10,069 bases of DNA, taken from contig JAIUNH010000096.1 of NCBI GenBank assembly GCA_020161965.1, positions 1 to 10,069 of the forward strand, written 5' to 3'. Source of the stretch: Pseudomonadota bacterium (GTDB lineage: Bacteria; Pseudomonadota; Alphaproteobacteria; CACIAM-22H2). A program made the translations under genes and the position numbers. The notes beneath the pieces are model-generated. The model was not told the DNA's origin. It did no database searches and worked only from the letters and a program-made list of their open reading frames with translations. This document shows positions 1 through 6,781 of the stretch, piece by piece. Within the stretch, counting starts at the first letter, position 1. The number at the start of each line of letters is the position of its first letter.

Positions 1-151
1 CCAGGACCTCGAAGCCAAGAAGCCGATGGAGATCGATGCGTTGCGGGGCGCCGTGGTCGAGATGGGCGCGCTCACGGGGCACGACATGCCGGCCTGCAAA
101 ATGGTGCTGGCGCTGGTCCGCCAGCGCGCGCGCGTCGCGGGGGTTTACTGA
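1..151 (+). CDS. 2-dehydropantoate 2-reductase-like protein, C-terminal fragment
   Basis: The frame is open from the window edge to a TGA at 149-151 and encodes the last 49 residues of a protein. The stretch LEAKKPMEIDALRGAVVE followed by a short helix and an ALVRQRAR-like end matches the C-terminal helical domain of ketopantoate reductases (ApbA/PanE family), in which 'E(I/L)D.L.GAVVELG...G' is the conserved C-terminal signature. Such enzymes reduce ketopantoate to pantoate with NADPH in the cytoplasmic pantothenate/CoA pathway, but the family also holds paralogues acting on other 2-oxo acids, so the substrate is not settled. The Rossmann domain and start codon lie outside the window. The next gene begins 30 bp downstream on the same strand. 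Confidence 0.85.
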   Translation, partial: QDLEAKKPMEIDALRGAVVEMGALTGHDMPACKMVLALVRQRARVAGVY

Positions 152-181
152 TCGGACGAATCGCGGTCACTCTGCCGCCTC

Positions 182-349
182 ATGAACCGCGCCGCTTTGC
201 CCGTTTGCACCTGGTGCCACCGCACGACGCGCCCGATTTGGGTGCACGGGCATATGCAATGCGAGCATTGCAAGATCAACATCGCGCCGTGCTACGACGG
301 CGACGAATGCTACGTGCAAGAGCCGCGCGATGAAATCGCCCTGCGTTAG
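182..349 (+). CDS. Small cysteine-rich zinc-ribbon-like protein (55 aa), unrecognised
   Basis: I do not recognise this protein. The frame runs ATG to TAG and encodes 55 residues with six Cys: C9-x2-C12, C27-x2-C30, then C37 and C43. Two CxxC knuckles about 15 residues apart are what a zinc ribbon or rubredoxin-like knuckle needs, so metal binding is inferred. Aromatic and His residues (Trp11, His13, Trp20, His22, His24) surround the knuckles. No signal peptide or membrane segment is visible. An in-frame stop at 149-151 and no other start upstream make ATG 182 the only reasonable start, although no good Shine-Dalgarno site precedes it. The end overlaps the DUF1289 gene by 20 bp in another frame, suggesting translational coupling and a shared transcript. 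It could still be a chance ORF, but the regular Cys spacing argues against that. Confidence 0.6.
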   Translation: MNRAALPVCTWCHRTTRPIWVHGHMQCEHCKINIAPCYDGDECYVQEPRDEIALR

Positions 350-512
350 GATCTGCCGGCTGGACGCCGATTTGCACTGCACGGGCTGCGGACGCACATC
401 GCGCGAGATCCGCCTGTGGTCGAGCTACGACGATTCGACGCGCGACGCGGTCATGGCGCGTCTCGCCGCCGCCGGCTTTCCCAAGGAACCTAGCGGCTGG
501 GACGCGGCGTAA
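330..512 (+). CDS. DUF1289 domain-containing protein
   Basis: This 60-residue protein opens with SPCVRICRLD and has four cysteines (C5, C9, C17, C20) followed by GCGRTSREIRLWSSY. That pattern, a C-x3-C then C-x2-C with 'GCGRT..EI..W', is the signature of the DUF1289 family (PF06945) of small proteobacterial proteins, presumed metal-binding and without an established role. The rest is a short helical tail (DAVMARLAAAGFP), typical for the family, and the length is normal. The start ATG at 330 lies inside the end of the preceding 55-residue Cys-rich gene; an AAGAG element 7 nt before it may act as a weak ribosome binding site. The stop (510-512) lies 23 bp inside the convergent monooxygenase gene. 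Confidence 0.85.
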   Translation: MKSPCVRICRLDADLHCTGCGRTSREIRLWSSYDDSTRDAVMARLAAAGFPKEPSGWDAA

Positions 513-2724
513 AGCTGCGCACCGAGGCGTATTGCGGCGGCCAAGGCAGGTCGTAGCCCTGTTCCTGCGCCGCATGGCGCGTCCAGTACGGATCGAACAA
601 ATGGGCGCGCGCCAGCACGCATAGATCGGCGCGGCGTGCGGCGAGGATCGTGTTCGCATCGGCCCAGGTGGAGATCGCGCCCACCGTCATCACAGGTACA
701 TCCGCTTCCTGGCGGATACGATCGGCGAAGGGCGTTTGGAACAGGCGGCCATAGACCGGATGGTCGTCGTCGACCGTCTGGCCCGCCGACACATCGACGA
801 TATCGGCCTTATGCGCCTTCAGCATTTTGGCTATGGCGACGGCCTCATCCGGCGTCGTGCCGCCTTCCTTCCAATCGGTCGCGGAAATGCGCACGGCGAT
901 GGGCTTGCGCGCGGGCCACGCGGCGCGCACGGCATCCAGCACTTCCAGCGGGAAGCGCATCCGCTTCGCAAGCGTGCCGCCGTATTCGTCGCTGCGCTGG
1001 TTAGTCAGCGGCGACACAAAGCTCGCCAGCAAATAGCCGTGCGCCATATGCACTTCGACGATGTCGAAACCCGCCGCGTCGGCGCGCTTGGTCGCGGCGA
1101 CGAAATCGGCTTTGACCTTGTCCATGTCGGCAGGATTCATCACGCGCGGCGTTTGGCTGCCCTTTTTGTAGGGCAGCGGCGACGGGGCGATCAGTTCCCA
1201 ATTGCCGCTGTCCAACGGCGCATCGATCCCTTCCCAGGCGCGCTTGGTCGAGCCCTTGCGCCCCGCATGGGCCAACTGCACGCCGATCTTGGCGGGCGAA
1301 TTGGCGTGGACGAATTCGGTCACGCGCTTCCACGCCGCCACATGTTCGTCCTTGTAGAGACCCGCACAGCCCGGCGTGATCCGGCCTTCGGCACTCACAT
1401 CGGTCATTTCGGTCAAGATCAGCCCCGCGCCGCCGAGCGCACGGCTGCCCAGGTGTACAAGATGCCAATCATTCGGCAGACCATCCTCGGCCGAGTATTG
1501 GCACATCGGCGAGACGACGATGCGGTTGGGCACCTCCATCTTGCCGATCTTATACGGCACGAACATCGGCGGCGGCGCGCCCGCAACACCGGCCTTGGCG
1601 GCGAAATCCTGGTCGATTTTCGCGACCAAGGCGGGGTCGCGGAGCTTCAAATTCGTGTGCGTGATACGCATCGAACGCGTGAGCATCGCGAAGGCGAATT
1701 CCAGCGCGTCGAGCTTGCCGATATAGCGCTCCGTCTCCTCGAACCATTCGAGCGAGGTTTGCGCGGCGCGCTGCGTCGATTCCGTCTGCGGCTTGCGCTT
1801 GGCCTCGTAGGCGACGAGCGCTTCCTTGACGCTCTTGGTCGATTTGAGGGCGGCCGCCAGTTCGATCGCGTCTTCCATCGCGAGCTTGGTGCCCGAGCCG
1901 ATGGAGAAATGCGCCGTGTGGCAGGCATCGCCCATCAGCACCACGTTGTCGAAATGCCAATGCGCGTTGCGGATCGTCGGGAAGGTGCGCCAGATCGAGC
2001 GATTGGCGATCAGCTTGTGCCCGGCGAGTTCCTCGGCGAACAGCTTCTCGCAAAAATCGATCGTCTGTTCTTCCGTCGCCTTGTCGAGGCCCGCCTTCTT
2101 CCACGCCGTCTCGCTCGTCTCGACGATGAAGGTCGAGTTCGTCGCGTCGTATTGATAGGCGTGGACGCGATAGAGCCCGCTGTCGTGTTCCTTGAAATGG
2201 AACGTAAAAGCCGGATGCGGGCGCGTGGTGCCCAGCCACACGAATTTGTTGCGCCGCCAATCGAGCGCCGGTTTGAATTTCGCCTCGTATTTGGCGCGGA
2301 TCGCGGAATTGACGCCATCGGCCGCGAGAATCAAATCGGCGTCCGGGAATTCGGCCACGTCCTTCACGTCGCGCTCGTGGACGATCTTCACGCCGAGATC
2401 GGTGGCGCGTTTGGACAGAATGTCGAGCAGCTTGACCCGCGCCATGCCCGAGAAGCCGTGGCCTTTGGAGGTGACGACCTGGCCGCGATAATGGACATCG
2501 ATATCGGTCCAATGGGCGAAGGCGGCGGTGATCGCATCGTAGCTTTCGCGATCGGCGTCGGCGAAATTGCCGAGCGTTTCGTCGGAGAACACGACGCCGA
2601 AGCCGAACGTATCGCCCGGCTTGTTGCGCTCGACGATCGTGATGTCATGGGCGGGATCGGCCTTCTTCATCAGAATGGCGAGATACAAACCCGCCGGCCC
2701 GCCGCCGATGCTGACGATCTTCAT
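490..2724 (-). CDS. Fused FAD monooxygenase / Old Yellow Enzyme (salicylyl-CoA 5-hydroxylase or 2-aminobenzoyl-CoA monooxygenase/reductase type)
   Basis: This 744-residue protein has two flavin domains. Residues 1 to about 375 form a class A flavoprotein hydroxylase: the dinucleotide-binding GGGPAG motif at 7-12, a DG motif (D136-G137), and the GD motif in VVLMGDACH (G265-D266). Residues about 387-735 form an OYE/YqjM-like FMN reductase: SPMCQYS (C408), QLAHAGRK (Q483, H486), and EVHMAHGYLL with the substrate-binding pair H559/H562. This fusion is known from Azoarcus 2-aminobenzoyl-CoA monooxygenase/reductase and from proteins annotated as bifunctional salicylyl-CoA 5-hydroxylase/oxidoreductase. 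It should hydroxylate an aromatic CoA thioester in the cytoplasm and possibly reduce the ring. No CoA ligase or other aromatic gene is in view, so the substrate is open. ATG 2722-2724 is preceded by GGGGAA at 6 nt spacing. A palindrome-bearing promoter lies just upstream. Confidence 0.9.
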   Translation of the reverse strand: MKIVSIGGGPAGLYLAILMKKADPAHDITIVERNKPGDTFGFGVVFSDETLGNFADADRESYDAITAAFAHWTDIDVHYRGQVVTSKGHGFSGMARVKLLDILSKRATDLGVKIVHERDVKDVAEFPDADLILAADGVNSAIRAKYEAKFKPALDWRRNKFVWLGTTRPHPAFTFHFKEHDSGLYRVHAYQYDATNSTFIVETSETAWKKAGLDKATEEQTIDFCEKLFAEELAGHKLIANRSIWRTFPTIRNAHWHFDNVVLMGDACHTAHFSIGSGTKLAMEDAIELAAALKSTKSVKEALVAYEAKRKPQTESTQRAAQTSLEWFEETERYIGKLDALEFAFAMLTRSMRITHTNLKLRDPALVAKIDQDFAAKAGVAGAPPPMFVPYKIGKMEVPNRIVVSPMCQYSAEDGLPNDWHLVHLGSRALGGAGLILTEMTDVSAEGRITPGCAGLYKDEHVAAWKRVTEFVHANSPAKIGVQLAHAGRKGSTKRAWEGIDAPLDSGNWELIAPSPLPYKKGSQTPRVMNPADMDKVKADFVAATKRADAAGFDIVEVHMAHGYLLASFVSPLTNQRSDEYGGTLAKRMRFPLEVLDAVRAAWPARKPIAVRISATDWKEGGTTPDEAVAIAKMLKAHKADIVDVSAGQTVDDDHPVYGRLFQTPFADRIRQEADVPVMTVGAISTWADANTILAARRADLCVLARAHLFDPYWTRHAAQEQGYDLPWPPQYASVRSFTPRPSR

Positions 2725-2759
2725 GGCCCGTTCCCCGTTCCCAGAATGCCTCGGGGAGA

Positions 2760-2777
2760 TACTTTAGACTTAAAGTA
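2760..2777. promoter_or_regulatory. Palindromic operator candidate (7-bp arms)
   Basis: TACTTTA (2760-2766) and TAAAGTA (2771-2777) are perfect inverted repeats separated by GACT. The 18-bp site covers the predicted -10 element and part of the spacer of the monooxygenase promoter, where a bound dimer would block transcription. Size and AT-rich symmetry suit a MarR-type dimer, and such regulators often control aromatic-CoA catabolic genes with CoA-thioester effectors. The regulator is not in the window, so the family assignment is inference. Confidence 0.55.
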
Positions 2778-2788
2778 ATTTTGGGCAA
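2761..2788 (-). promoter_or_regulatory. Candidate sigma70 promoter of the monooxygenase gene
   Basis: Read on the - strand there is TTGCCC (2788-2783, 4 of 6 matches to TTGACA), a 16-bp spacer, and TAAAGT (2766-2761, 4 of 6 matches to TATAAT). It sits about 40 bp before the start codon in the only AT-rich patch of the region. It is proposed from sequence resemblance alone. Confidence 0.4.
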
Positions 2789-2804
2789 GCCCCTTTTCCG
2801 GGGC
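2789..2804 (-). terminator. Weak hairpin downstream of the TSUP gene
   Basis: GCCCC (2789-2793) pairs with GGGGC (2800-2804) around a 6-nt loop. It lies 13 bp past the stop of the permease gene, so it may help end or attenuate the upstream operon. On the - strand it is followed by TTGCCCAAAATT and not a clear T tract, so intrinsic termination is doubtful. It directly abuts the -35 element proposed for the monooxygenase gene. Confidence 0.3.
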
Positions 2805-2817
2805 ATTCCGTCGCGGG

Positions 2818-3591
2818 TCAGGCGAGGAACAGGCCCTTGGTCGCGTCGTAGACCAGCTTCCAGCCGGTCGCGAACAGGAACAGATTGCACCAGAAATAAA
2901 AGCGCTTCTGGTCGACGCGGCTATGCAGCCAGAACCCGGCCCACATGCCGATGGGGGCGAGCGGCAGCAGCGCGATACTCGACCAAATATTCTCGAACGT
3001 GAACAGGCCGAGATAGACGTAAGGGAAGAATTTCAACCAGTTGATGATCGCGAACAGCACCAGCAGCGTGCCGACGAACAAAGTCTTGTCCATCTTATAG
3101 GGCTGCAAATAGACCTGGATCGGCGGCCCGCCGGCATTGGCGATGAAGCTGGTGGCGCCCGACACCATCGACCAGAACACGCCCTTGGGCCAGTTCGGTT
3201 CGGTCGCGGTCGCGGCATGCCGGCCGCGCAGCGAGTCGAGCACGCCCTTGCCCGAGAACACGACCGCGATCAGGCCGATCAGCAGCCGGACCCAGAGTTC
3301 GTCGAGATGGCGGAAGGCGAGATAGCCGATGATGATTCCGATGATGCCGCCGGTCAGCAGGATCGGCATATGTTCGCGCGACCAGACATTGCGATAGCGC
3401 CAGATGCCGAACGCATCCATGACGATCAGCAGCGGCAGCATGATCGCCGCTGCCTGCGGCACGGGGATCGCCAGCGCCATCAGCGGCACGCCCATCGAGC
3501 CGAGGCCACCGCCGAACCCGCCCTTCGAAACGCCGACCAGCAGGAAGGCCGGGATCGCGAGCGCCAGAAAAAGCGGGTCGAAGATCGGCAC
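2818..3591 (-). CDS. TSUP (TauE/SafE) family membrane permease
   Basis: This 257-residue protein is strongly hydrophobic, with about 7-8 predicted membrane segments in two homologous halves, as in the TauE/SafE (TSUP, PF01925) family. The first half carries GVSKGGFGGGLGSMG (about 21-35), the second the matching GATSFIANAGGPP turn (about 145-157); both are family hallmarks. TSUP proteins move small anions such as sulfite, sulfonates or sulfoacetate across the inner membrane, usually outward; the substrate cannot be deduced here. The start is GTG (3591-3589), 6 nt after the stop of the Anbu gene, with GGAAAG about 11 nt upstream inside that gene's last codons. It is therefore almost certainly co-translated with the Anbu operon. 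Length is normal for the family. Confidence 0.9.
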   Translation of the reverse strand: MPIFDPLFLALAIPAFLLVGVSKGGFGGGLGSMGVPLMALAIPVPQAAAIMLPLLIVMDAFGIWRYRNVWSREHMPILLTGGIIGIIIGYLAFRHLDELWVRLLIGLIAVVFSGKGVLDSLRGRHAATATEPNWPKGVFWSMVSGATSFIANAGGPPIQVYLQPYKMDKTLFVGTLLVLFAIINWLKFFPYVYLGLFTFENIWSSIALLPLAPIGMWAGFWLHSRVDQKRFYFWCNLFLFATGWKLVYDATKGLFLA

Positions 3592-3597
3592 TTAAAC

Positions 3598-4329
3598 TCA
3601 AACTTTCCAGTCGGGATCGGGCACGGTCTGGAAGACCGAGCGCAGGCCTTCCGACCAACGCCGGCGGATATCGGAGAAATAGAGATCGGTTTCGTCGAGG
3701 CGCTTCTTGACCGCGAGTTTGCATTCGTCGCGGCGCAGAATGACGATATCGATCGGCAAGCCGACCGAGACGTTGGAGCGCAGCGTCGAATCCATCGAGA
3801 TCAGCGCGCATTTCGCCGCTTCGTTCAGCGAGGTGCGGCCCGACACGACGCGGTCGAGGATCGGCTTGCCGTATTTGGTTTCGCCGATCTGGAAATAAGG
3901 CGTTTCGACCGTCGCCTCAATGAAATTGCCGGCGGAGTAGATGTGGAACAGGCGCAAGCGCCGCCCCTTGATCTGCCCGCCCAGGATCATCGAAATGTTG
4001 AATTCCGCACCCTGCTCCTTCAATCGTTCGGCGTCGAGATCGTAGACCTCGCGCACCGCGCGGCCGGCGAGGCGTGCGGCTTCGAACATCGACGGCACGT
4101 TCAGGATCGTTTCGGTCTTGTCCGGGCCCATGCCTTCGGTCAGCAGCGTGACGACCGATTGCGCGATGGCGAGATTGCCCGCCGTCAGCAGCACCATGCA
4201 GCGCTCGCCCGGCGCTTCCCAGACATGCATCTTGCGGAAAGTGGCGACGTGATCGACGCCCGCATTGGTGCGCGAATCCGCGCACAGGACGAGTCCGTCT
4301 TCGAGAAGCAGGCCGACGCCGTAGGTCAT
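3598..4329 (-). CDS. Anbu, proteasome-type peptidase (ancestral beta subunit)
   Basis: This 243-residue protein begins Met-Thr-Tyr-Gly-Val-Gly, so removal of Met exposes Thr1, the proteasome-type N-terminal nucleophile. In mature numbering, Asp17 lies in CADSRTNAG and Lys32 in FRKMHVW, at the positions of the proteasomal D17/K33 catalytic residues. GRTSLNEAAKCALISMDSTLRSN and VGLPIDIVI are typical of COG3484, the 'predicted proteasome-type protease' Anbu, a relative of HslV and 20S beta subunits. Anbu forms cytoplasmic lock-washer-like assemblies; physiological substrates are not established. No ATPase partner is nearby. ATG 4329-4327 is preceded by GGAGT at 8 nt spacing. The gene starts 24 bp after the alpha-E stop and is followed after 6 nt by the TSUP gene. 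The transglutaminase gene commonly found in this neighbourhood is missing. Confidence 0.93.
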   Translation of the reverse strand: MTYGVGLLLEDGLVLCADSRTNAGVDHVATFRKMHVWEAPGERCMVLLTAGNLAIAQSVVTLLTEGMGPDKTETILNVPSMFEAARLAGRAVREVYDLDAERLKEQGAEFNISMILGGQIKGRRLRLFHIYSAGNFIEATVETPYFQIGETKYGKPILDRVVSGRTSLNEAAKCALISMDSTLRSNVSVGLPIDIVILRRDECKLAVKKRLDETDLYFSDIRRRWSEGLRSVFQTVPDPDWKV

Positions 4330-4353
4330 GTCATCGCACTCCGGTTCGCGCGC

Positions 4354-5307
4354 TCAATACGGCAAACCGAAGTCCTCGGCAATCGCCTTTCCGATCGCCA
4401 TGTTGGAATCGACGATATCGGTCAGGAACTCGTGCAGGCCGAATTCGAAAACCTCGTCGATTTTGGCGAAACGGATACGGTCGTGGATCGTGTGGGCCAA
4501 ACCGGCCGAGCGGTAGTTGCGTCCGAATTGTTCGCGCACCTCGTCGAGCAACCCGGTCAATTCGCCCAAAGACGCCGCGACCGAACGCGGCATATCGGCG
4601 CGCAGGATCAGCAATTCGGCCACGCGGCGCGGCTTGATCACGTCGCGATAGACGCGCCGATAGGCCTGGAACGCCGAGACCGAGCGCAGCAACGCGCCCC
4701 ATTGATAATAATCGACCGCCCCGCCCACATCGCGCGCCGTGGGCAGCAACACGTGGTACTTCACGTCGAGCAAGCGCGCGGTCGAATCCCCGCGCTCCAA
4801 GAACGTGCCGATACGCGCGAAGCGATAGGCCGCGTCACGCGGCATCGTGCCGTAGGTAACGCCGCGGAACAGATGGCTGCGTTCCTTCACCCAATCGAAG
4901 AAGGCGCGCGTCCCCATCGCTTCGAGCTTTTCGTAATCGAGATTGCGGATTTCGAGCCACGTCGCGTTCAGCGATTCCCACATCTCGGTCGTGATCTGGG
5001 TGCGCATCGCGCGGGCGTTCTCGCGCGCCGCCCCCAGCGAATTGCGGATCGACGACGGGTTGGCGGGATCGAGGGCGAGATATTCGACCACGTTGCGCGC
5101 ATCGGTCGGGCGGCCGGTTTCCTTGAACGGGCCCTCGCAGCCCGCCACGACCAAAGCCGGGCCCCATTGCATATGTTCGGAATCGCCGTCGGTCGAGGAC
5201 AGCGACATGCGATACGACACGTCCAGGATGCGCGCCATATTCTCGGCGCGCTCCATATATCGGGCCATCCAGTAAAGCTGGTCGGCGGCGCGGGACAACA
5301 TCGCCAT
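4354..5307 (-). CDS. Alpha-E domain (DUF403) protein
   Basis: The protein opens MAMLSRAADQLYWMARYMERAENMAR, the conserved beginning of the alpha-E family (COG2307, DUF403), an all-helical family encoded beside circularly permuted ATP-grasp proteins. Further family features are RNSLGAARENARAMRTQI and FLERGDSTARLLDVKYH. The biochemical role is unproven; comparative genomics by Iyer and colleagues placed it in ATP-grasp-dependent peptide synthesis or modification systems. The frame stays open up to 5328, but I chose ATG 5307-5305 (317 aa) because an excellent GGAGGG lies 6 nt upstream and because the family normally starts at this point. With this start the gene begins 2 nt after the ATP-grasp stop, a tight coupling. 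A further in-frame ATG at 5301-5299 (MLSR) is a possible alternative. Confidence 0.92.
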   Translation of the reverse strand: MAMLSRAADQLYWMARYMERAENMARILDVSYRMSLSSTDGDSEHMQWGPALVVAGCEGPFKETGRPTDARNVVEYLALDPANPSSIRNSLGAARENARAMRTQITTEMWESLNATWLEIRNLDYEKLEAMGTRAFFDWVKERSHLFRGVTYGTMPRDAAYRFARIGTFLERGDSTARLLDVKYHVLLPTARDVGGAVDYYQWGALLRSVSAFQAYRRVYRDVIKPRRVAELLILRADMPRSVAASLGELTGLLDEVREQFGRNYRSAGLAHTIHDRIRFAKIDEVFEFGLHEFLTDIVDSNMAIGKAIAEDFGLPY

Positions 5308-5309
5308 GA

Positions 5310-6752
5310 TCAGCCCTCCAAAACCCAAGTGTCTTTGGTGCCGCCGCCTTGGCTGGAATTGACGACCAGCGAGCCTTTGCGCAAGGCGACGCGCGTCAAT
5401 CCGCCGGGCACCAGCTTCACGTCCTTGCCGACCAGCAGATAAGGCCGCAGATCGAGATGGCGCGGCGCCACGCCTTCATCGACGAAGGTCGGGCAGGTCG
5501 ACAGCGCCAAAGTCGGCTGGGCGATATAAAGCTCGGGCTTGGCGATGATGCGCTGACGGAAGGCTTCGATTTCCGCCGCCGTCGATTTGGGCCCGACCAG
5601 CATGCCGTAGCCGCCCGAGCCGTGGGTTTCCTTGACCACGAGTTCAGGCAGATGTTCGAGCGTGTATTTGAGATCGTCGGGCTTGCGCAACGAATAGGTC
5701 GGCACGTTGGCGAGCTTGGGCTCCTCGCCCAGATAGAAGCGCACCATATCGGGCACGTAAGGATAGACCGCCTTGTCGTCGGCCACACCCGTGCCCACGG
5801 CATTCGCCAGCGTCACGTTGCCCTTGCGATAGGCCTCGAACAGCCCCTTCACGCCCAATGCCGAATCCGGGCGGAAGGCGGCGGGATCGAGAAACGCGTC
5901 GTCCAAGCGGCGATAGATCACGTCCACGCGCCGTGGCCCCGCGACCGTGCGCATATAGACGTAATCGTTCTCGACGAACATGTCCTGGCCTTCGACGAGC
6001 TCGACGCCCATCTGCTCGGCCAGGAACACATGCTCGAAATAGGCCGAGTTATAGGCGCCGGGCGTCATCATCACGACCGTCGGTTCGTCCTTGTCGGCGG
6101 CACTGTGCGGCGGCAAGGAACGCAGCGATTTGAGAAGCTCATCCGGATAATGCCCCACCGGCTGCACGCGGTTGCGCGCGAACAGCTCGGGGAAGAGGCG
6201 CATCATCGCCTCGCGATTTTCCAGCATGTACGACACGCCCGACGGCGTGCGCACATTGTCCTCCAGCACGTAGAACTGATCGGCCGAGACGCGCACGACG
6301 TCGATGCCGGCAATATGCGTATAAATACGCCCAGGCACTTCGACGCCGATCATCTCCGGCCGGTATTGTTCGTTGCCGTCGATCAGTTCCGCCGGGATCT
6401 TGCCCGCACGCACGATCTCGCGGCCGTGATAGACGTCGTAAAGGAAGGCGTTCAGCGCCTTCACGCGCTGGACGAGGCCTTCCGACAGCGCATCCCATTC
6501 GGGTGCCGTCAGCACGCGCGGGATCACGTCGAATGGGATCAGGCGTTCGGTGTCCCCGCCCTCGCCATAAACCGCGAACGTAATGCCCAAGCGGCGGAAT
6601 AGAACGTCCGCCTCGTGGCGCTTGCGGGCCAATAATTCGGGCGGCGTGTTGTCGAGCCATTGCGCGAGGCGCGAATAAGCGGCACGCACCGTGCCGTCGG
6701 ACGCGCGCATTTCGTCGAAGGCAACCGGCGCGCCAGGGGATGCTGCGTTCAC
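5310..6752 (-). CDS. Circularly permuted type 2 ATP-grasp protein
   Basis: This 480-residue protein belongs to the COG2308/DUF404-DUF407 group (CP_ATPgrasp_2). Visible landmarks are LEDNVRTPSGVSYM (163-176), the nucleotide-binding loop VVKETHGSGGYGMLVGP with K374, HLDLRPYLLVG (about 432-442) and the family's closing motif NSSQGGGTKDTWVL. ATP-grasp enzymes form an acyl-phosphate and then an amide or peptide bond, so this is a predicted peptide/amide ligase; the actual substrates are unknown. It heads the operon with alpha-E and Anbu. The frame can be extended to a TTG at 6818, but GTG 6752-6750 is preferred because GGGAGA precedes it by 6 nt, and the family usually has only a short stretch before AFDEM. 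The GTG overlaps the stop of a 10-codon leader ORF. Confidence 0.92.
   Translation of the reverse strand: MNAASPGAPVAFDEMRASDGTVRAAYSRLAQWLDNTPPELLARKRHEADVLFRRLGITFAVYGEGGDTERLIPFDVIPRVLTAPEWDALSEGLVQRVKALNAFLYDVYHGREIVRAGKIPAELIDGNEQYRPEMIGVEVPGRIYTHIAGIDVVRVSADQFYVLEDNVRTPSGVSYMLENREAMMRLFPELFARNRVQPVGHYPDELLKSLRSLPPHSAADKDEPTVVMMTPGAYNSAYFEHVFLAEQMGVELVEGQDMFVENDYVYMRTVAGPRRVDVIYRRLDDAFLDPAAFRPDSALGVKGLFEAYRKGNVTLANAVGTGVADDKAVYPYVPDMVRFYLGEEPKLANVPTYSLRKPDDLKYTLEHLPELVVKETHGSGGYGMLVGPKSTAAEIEAFRQRIIAKPELYIAQPTLALSTCPTFVDEGVAPRHLDLRPYLLVGKDVKLVPGGLTRVALRKGSLVVNSSQGGGTKDTWVLEG
5314..5319 (-). promoter_or_regulatory. Strong ribosome binding site of the alpha-E gene
   Basis: GGAGGG on the - strand lies 6 nt before ATG 5307-5305, inside the last codons of the ATP-grasp gene. 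It decides the start of the alpha-E protein in favour of MAMLSR and against the upstream in-frame ATG at 5328. Confidence 0.8.
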
Positions 6753-6781
6753 GCGAAATCTCCCAAACCCGGCAGGGACAT
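6749..6781 (-). CDS. Possible 10-codon leader ORF upstream of the ATP-grasp gene
   Basis: ATG (6781-6779) starts a frame encoding MSLPGLGDFA and ending at TGA (6751-6749). The TGA shares bases with the GTG start of the ATP-grasp gene, forming a GTGA overlap. GGGAG (6795-6791) lies 9 nt before the ATG, so it has its own ribosome binding site. It may serve to couple or tune translation of the operon. The peptide has no run of regulatory codons, and a frame this short can occur by chance. Confidence 0.35.
   Translation of the reverse strand: MSLPGLGDFA
6759..6764 (-). promoter_or_regulatory. Ribosome binding site of the ATP-grasp gene
   Basis: GGGAGA on the - strand sits 6 nt (TTTCGC) before GTG 6752-6750. 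It supports this start over the in-frame TTG at 6818 and over the later ATG at residue 15 of the 480-residue protein (FDEM). Confidence 0.65.

Noticed and set aside
736..2778. A 680-codon open frame on the + strand opposite the monooxygenase gene
   Set aside because: The product is rich in Arg/His/Asp repeats with no recognisable domain, as expected from the complement of a GC-rich gene; the - strand frame has clear flavoprotein motifs.
2923..5442. An 839-codon open frame on the + strand spanning three - strand genes
   Set aside because: It covers the TSUP, Anbu and alpha-E genes, each with strong family motifs and ribosome binding sites. Its composition (Arg, Gln, His, Asp) is that of an antisense shadow.
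5349..6602. A 417-codon open frame on the + strand
   Set aside because: It is the complement of the ATP-grasp gene, with no domain and an Arg/His-rich composition.
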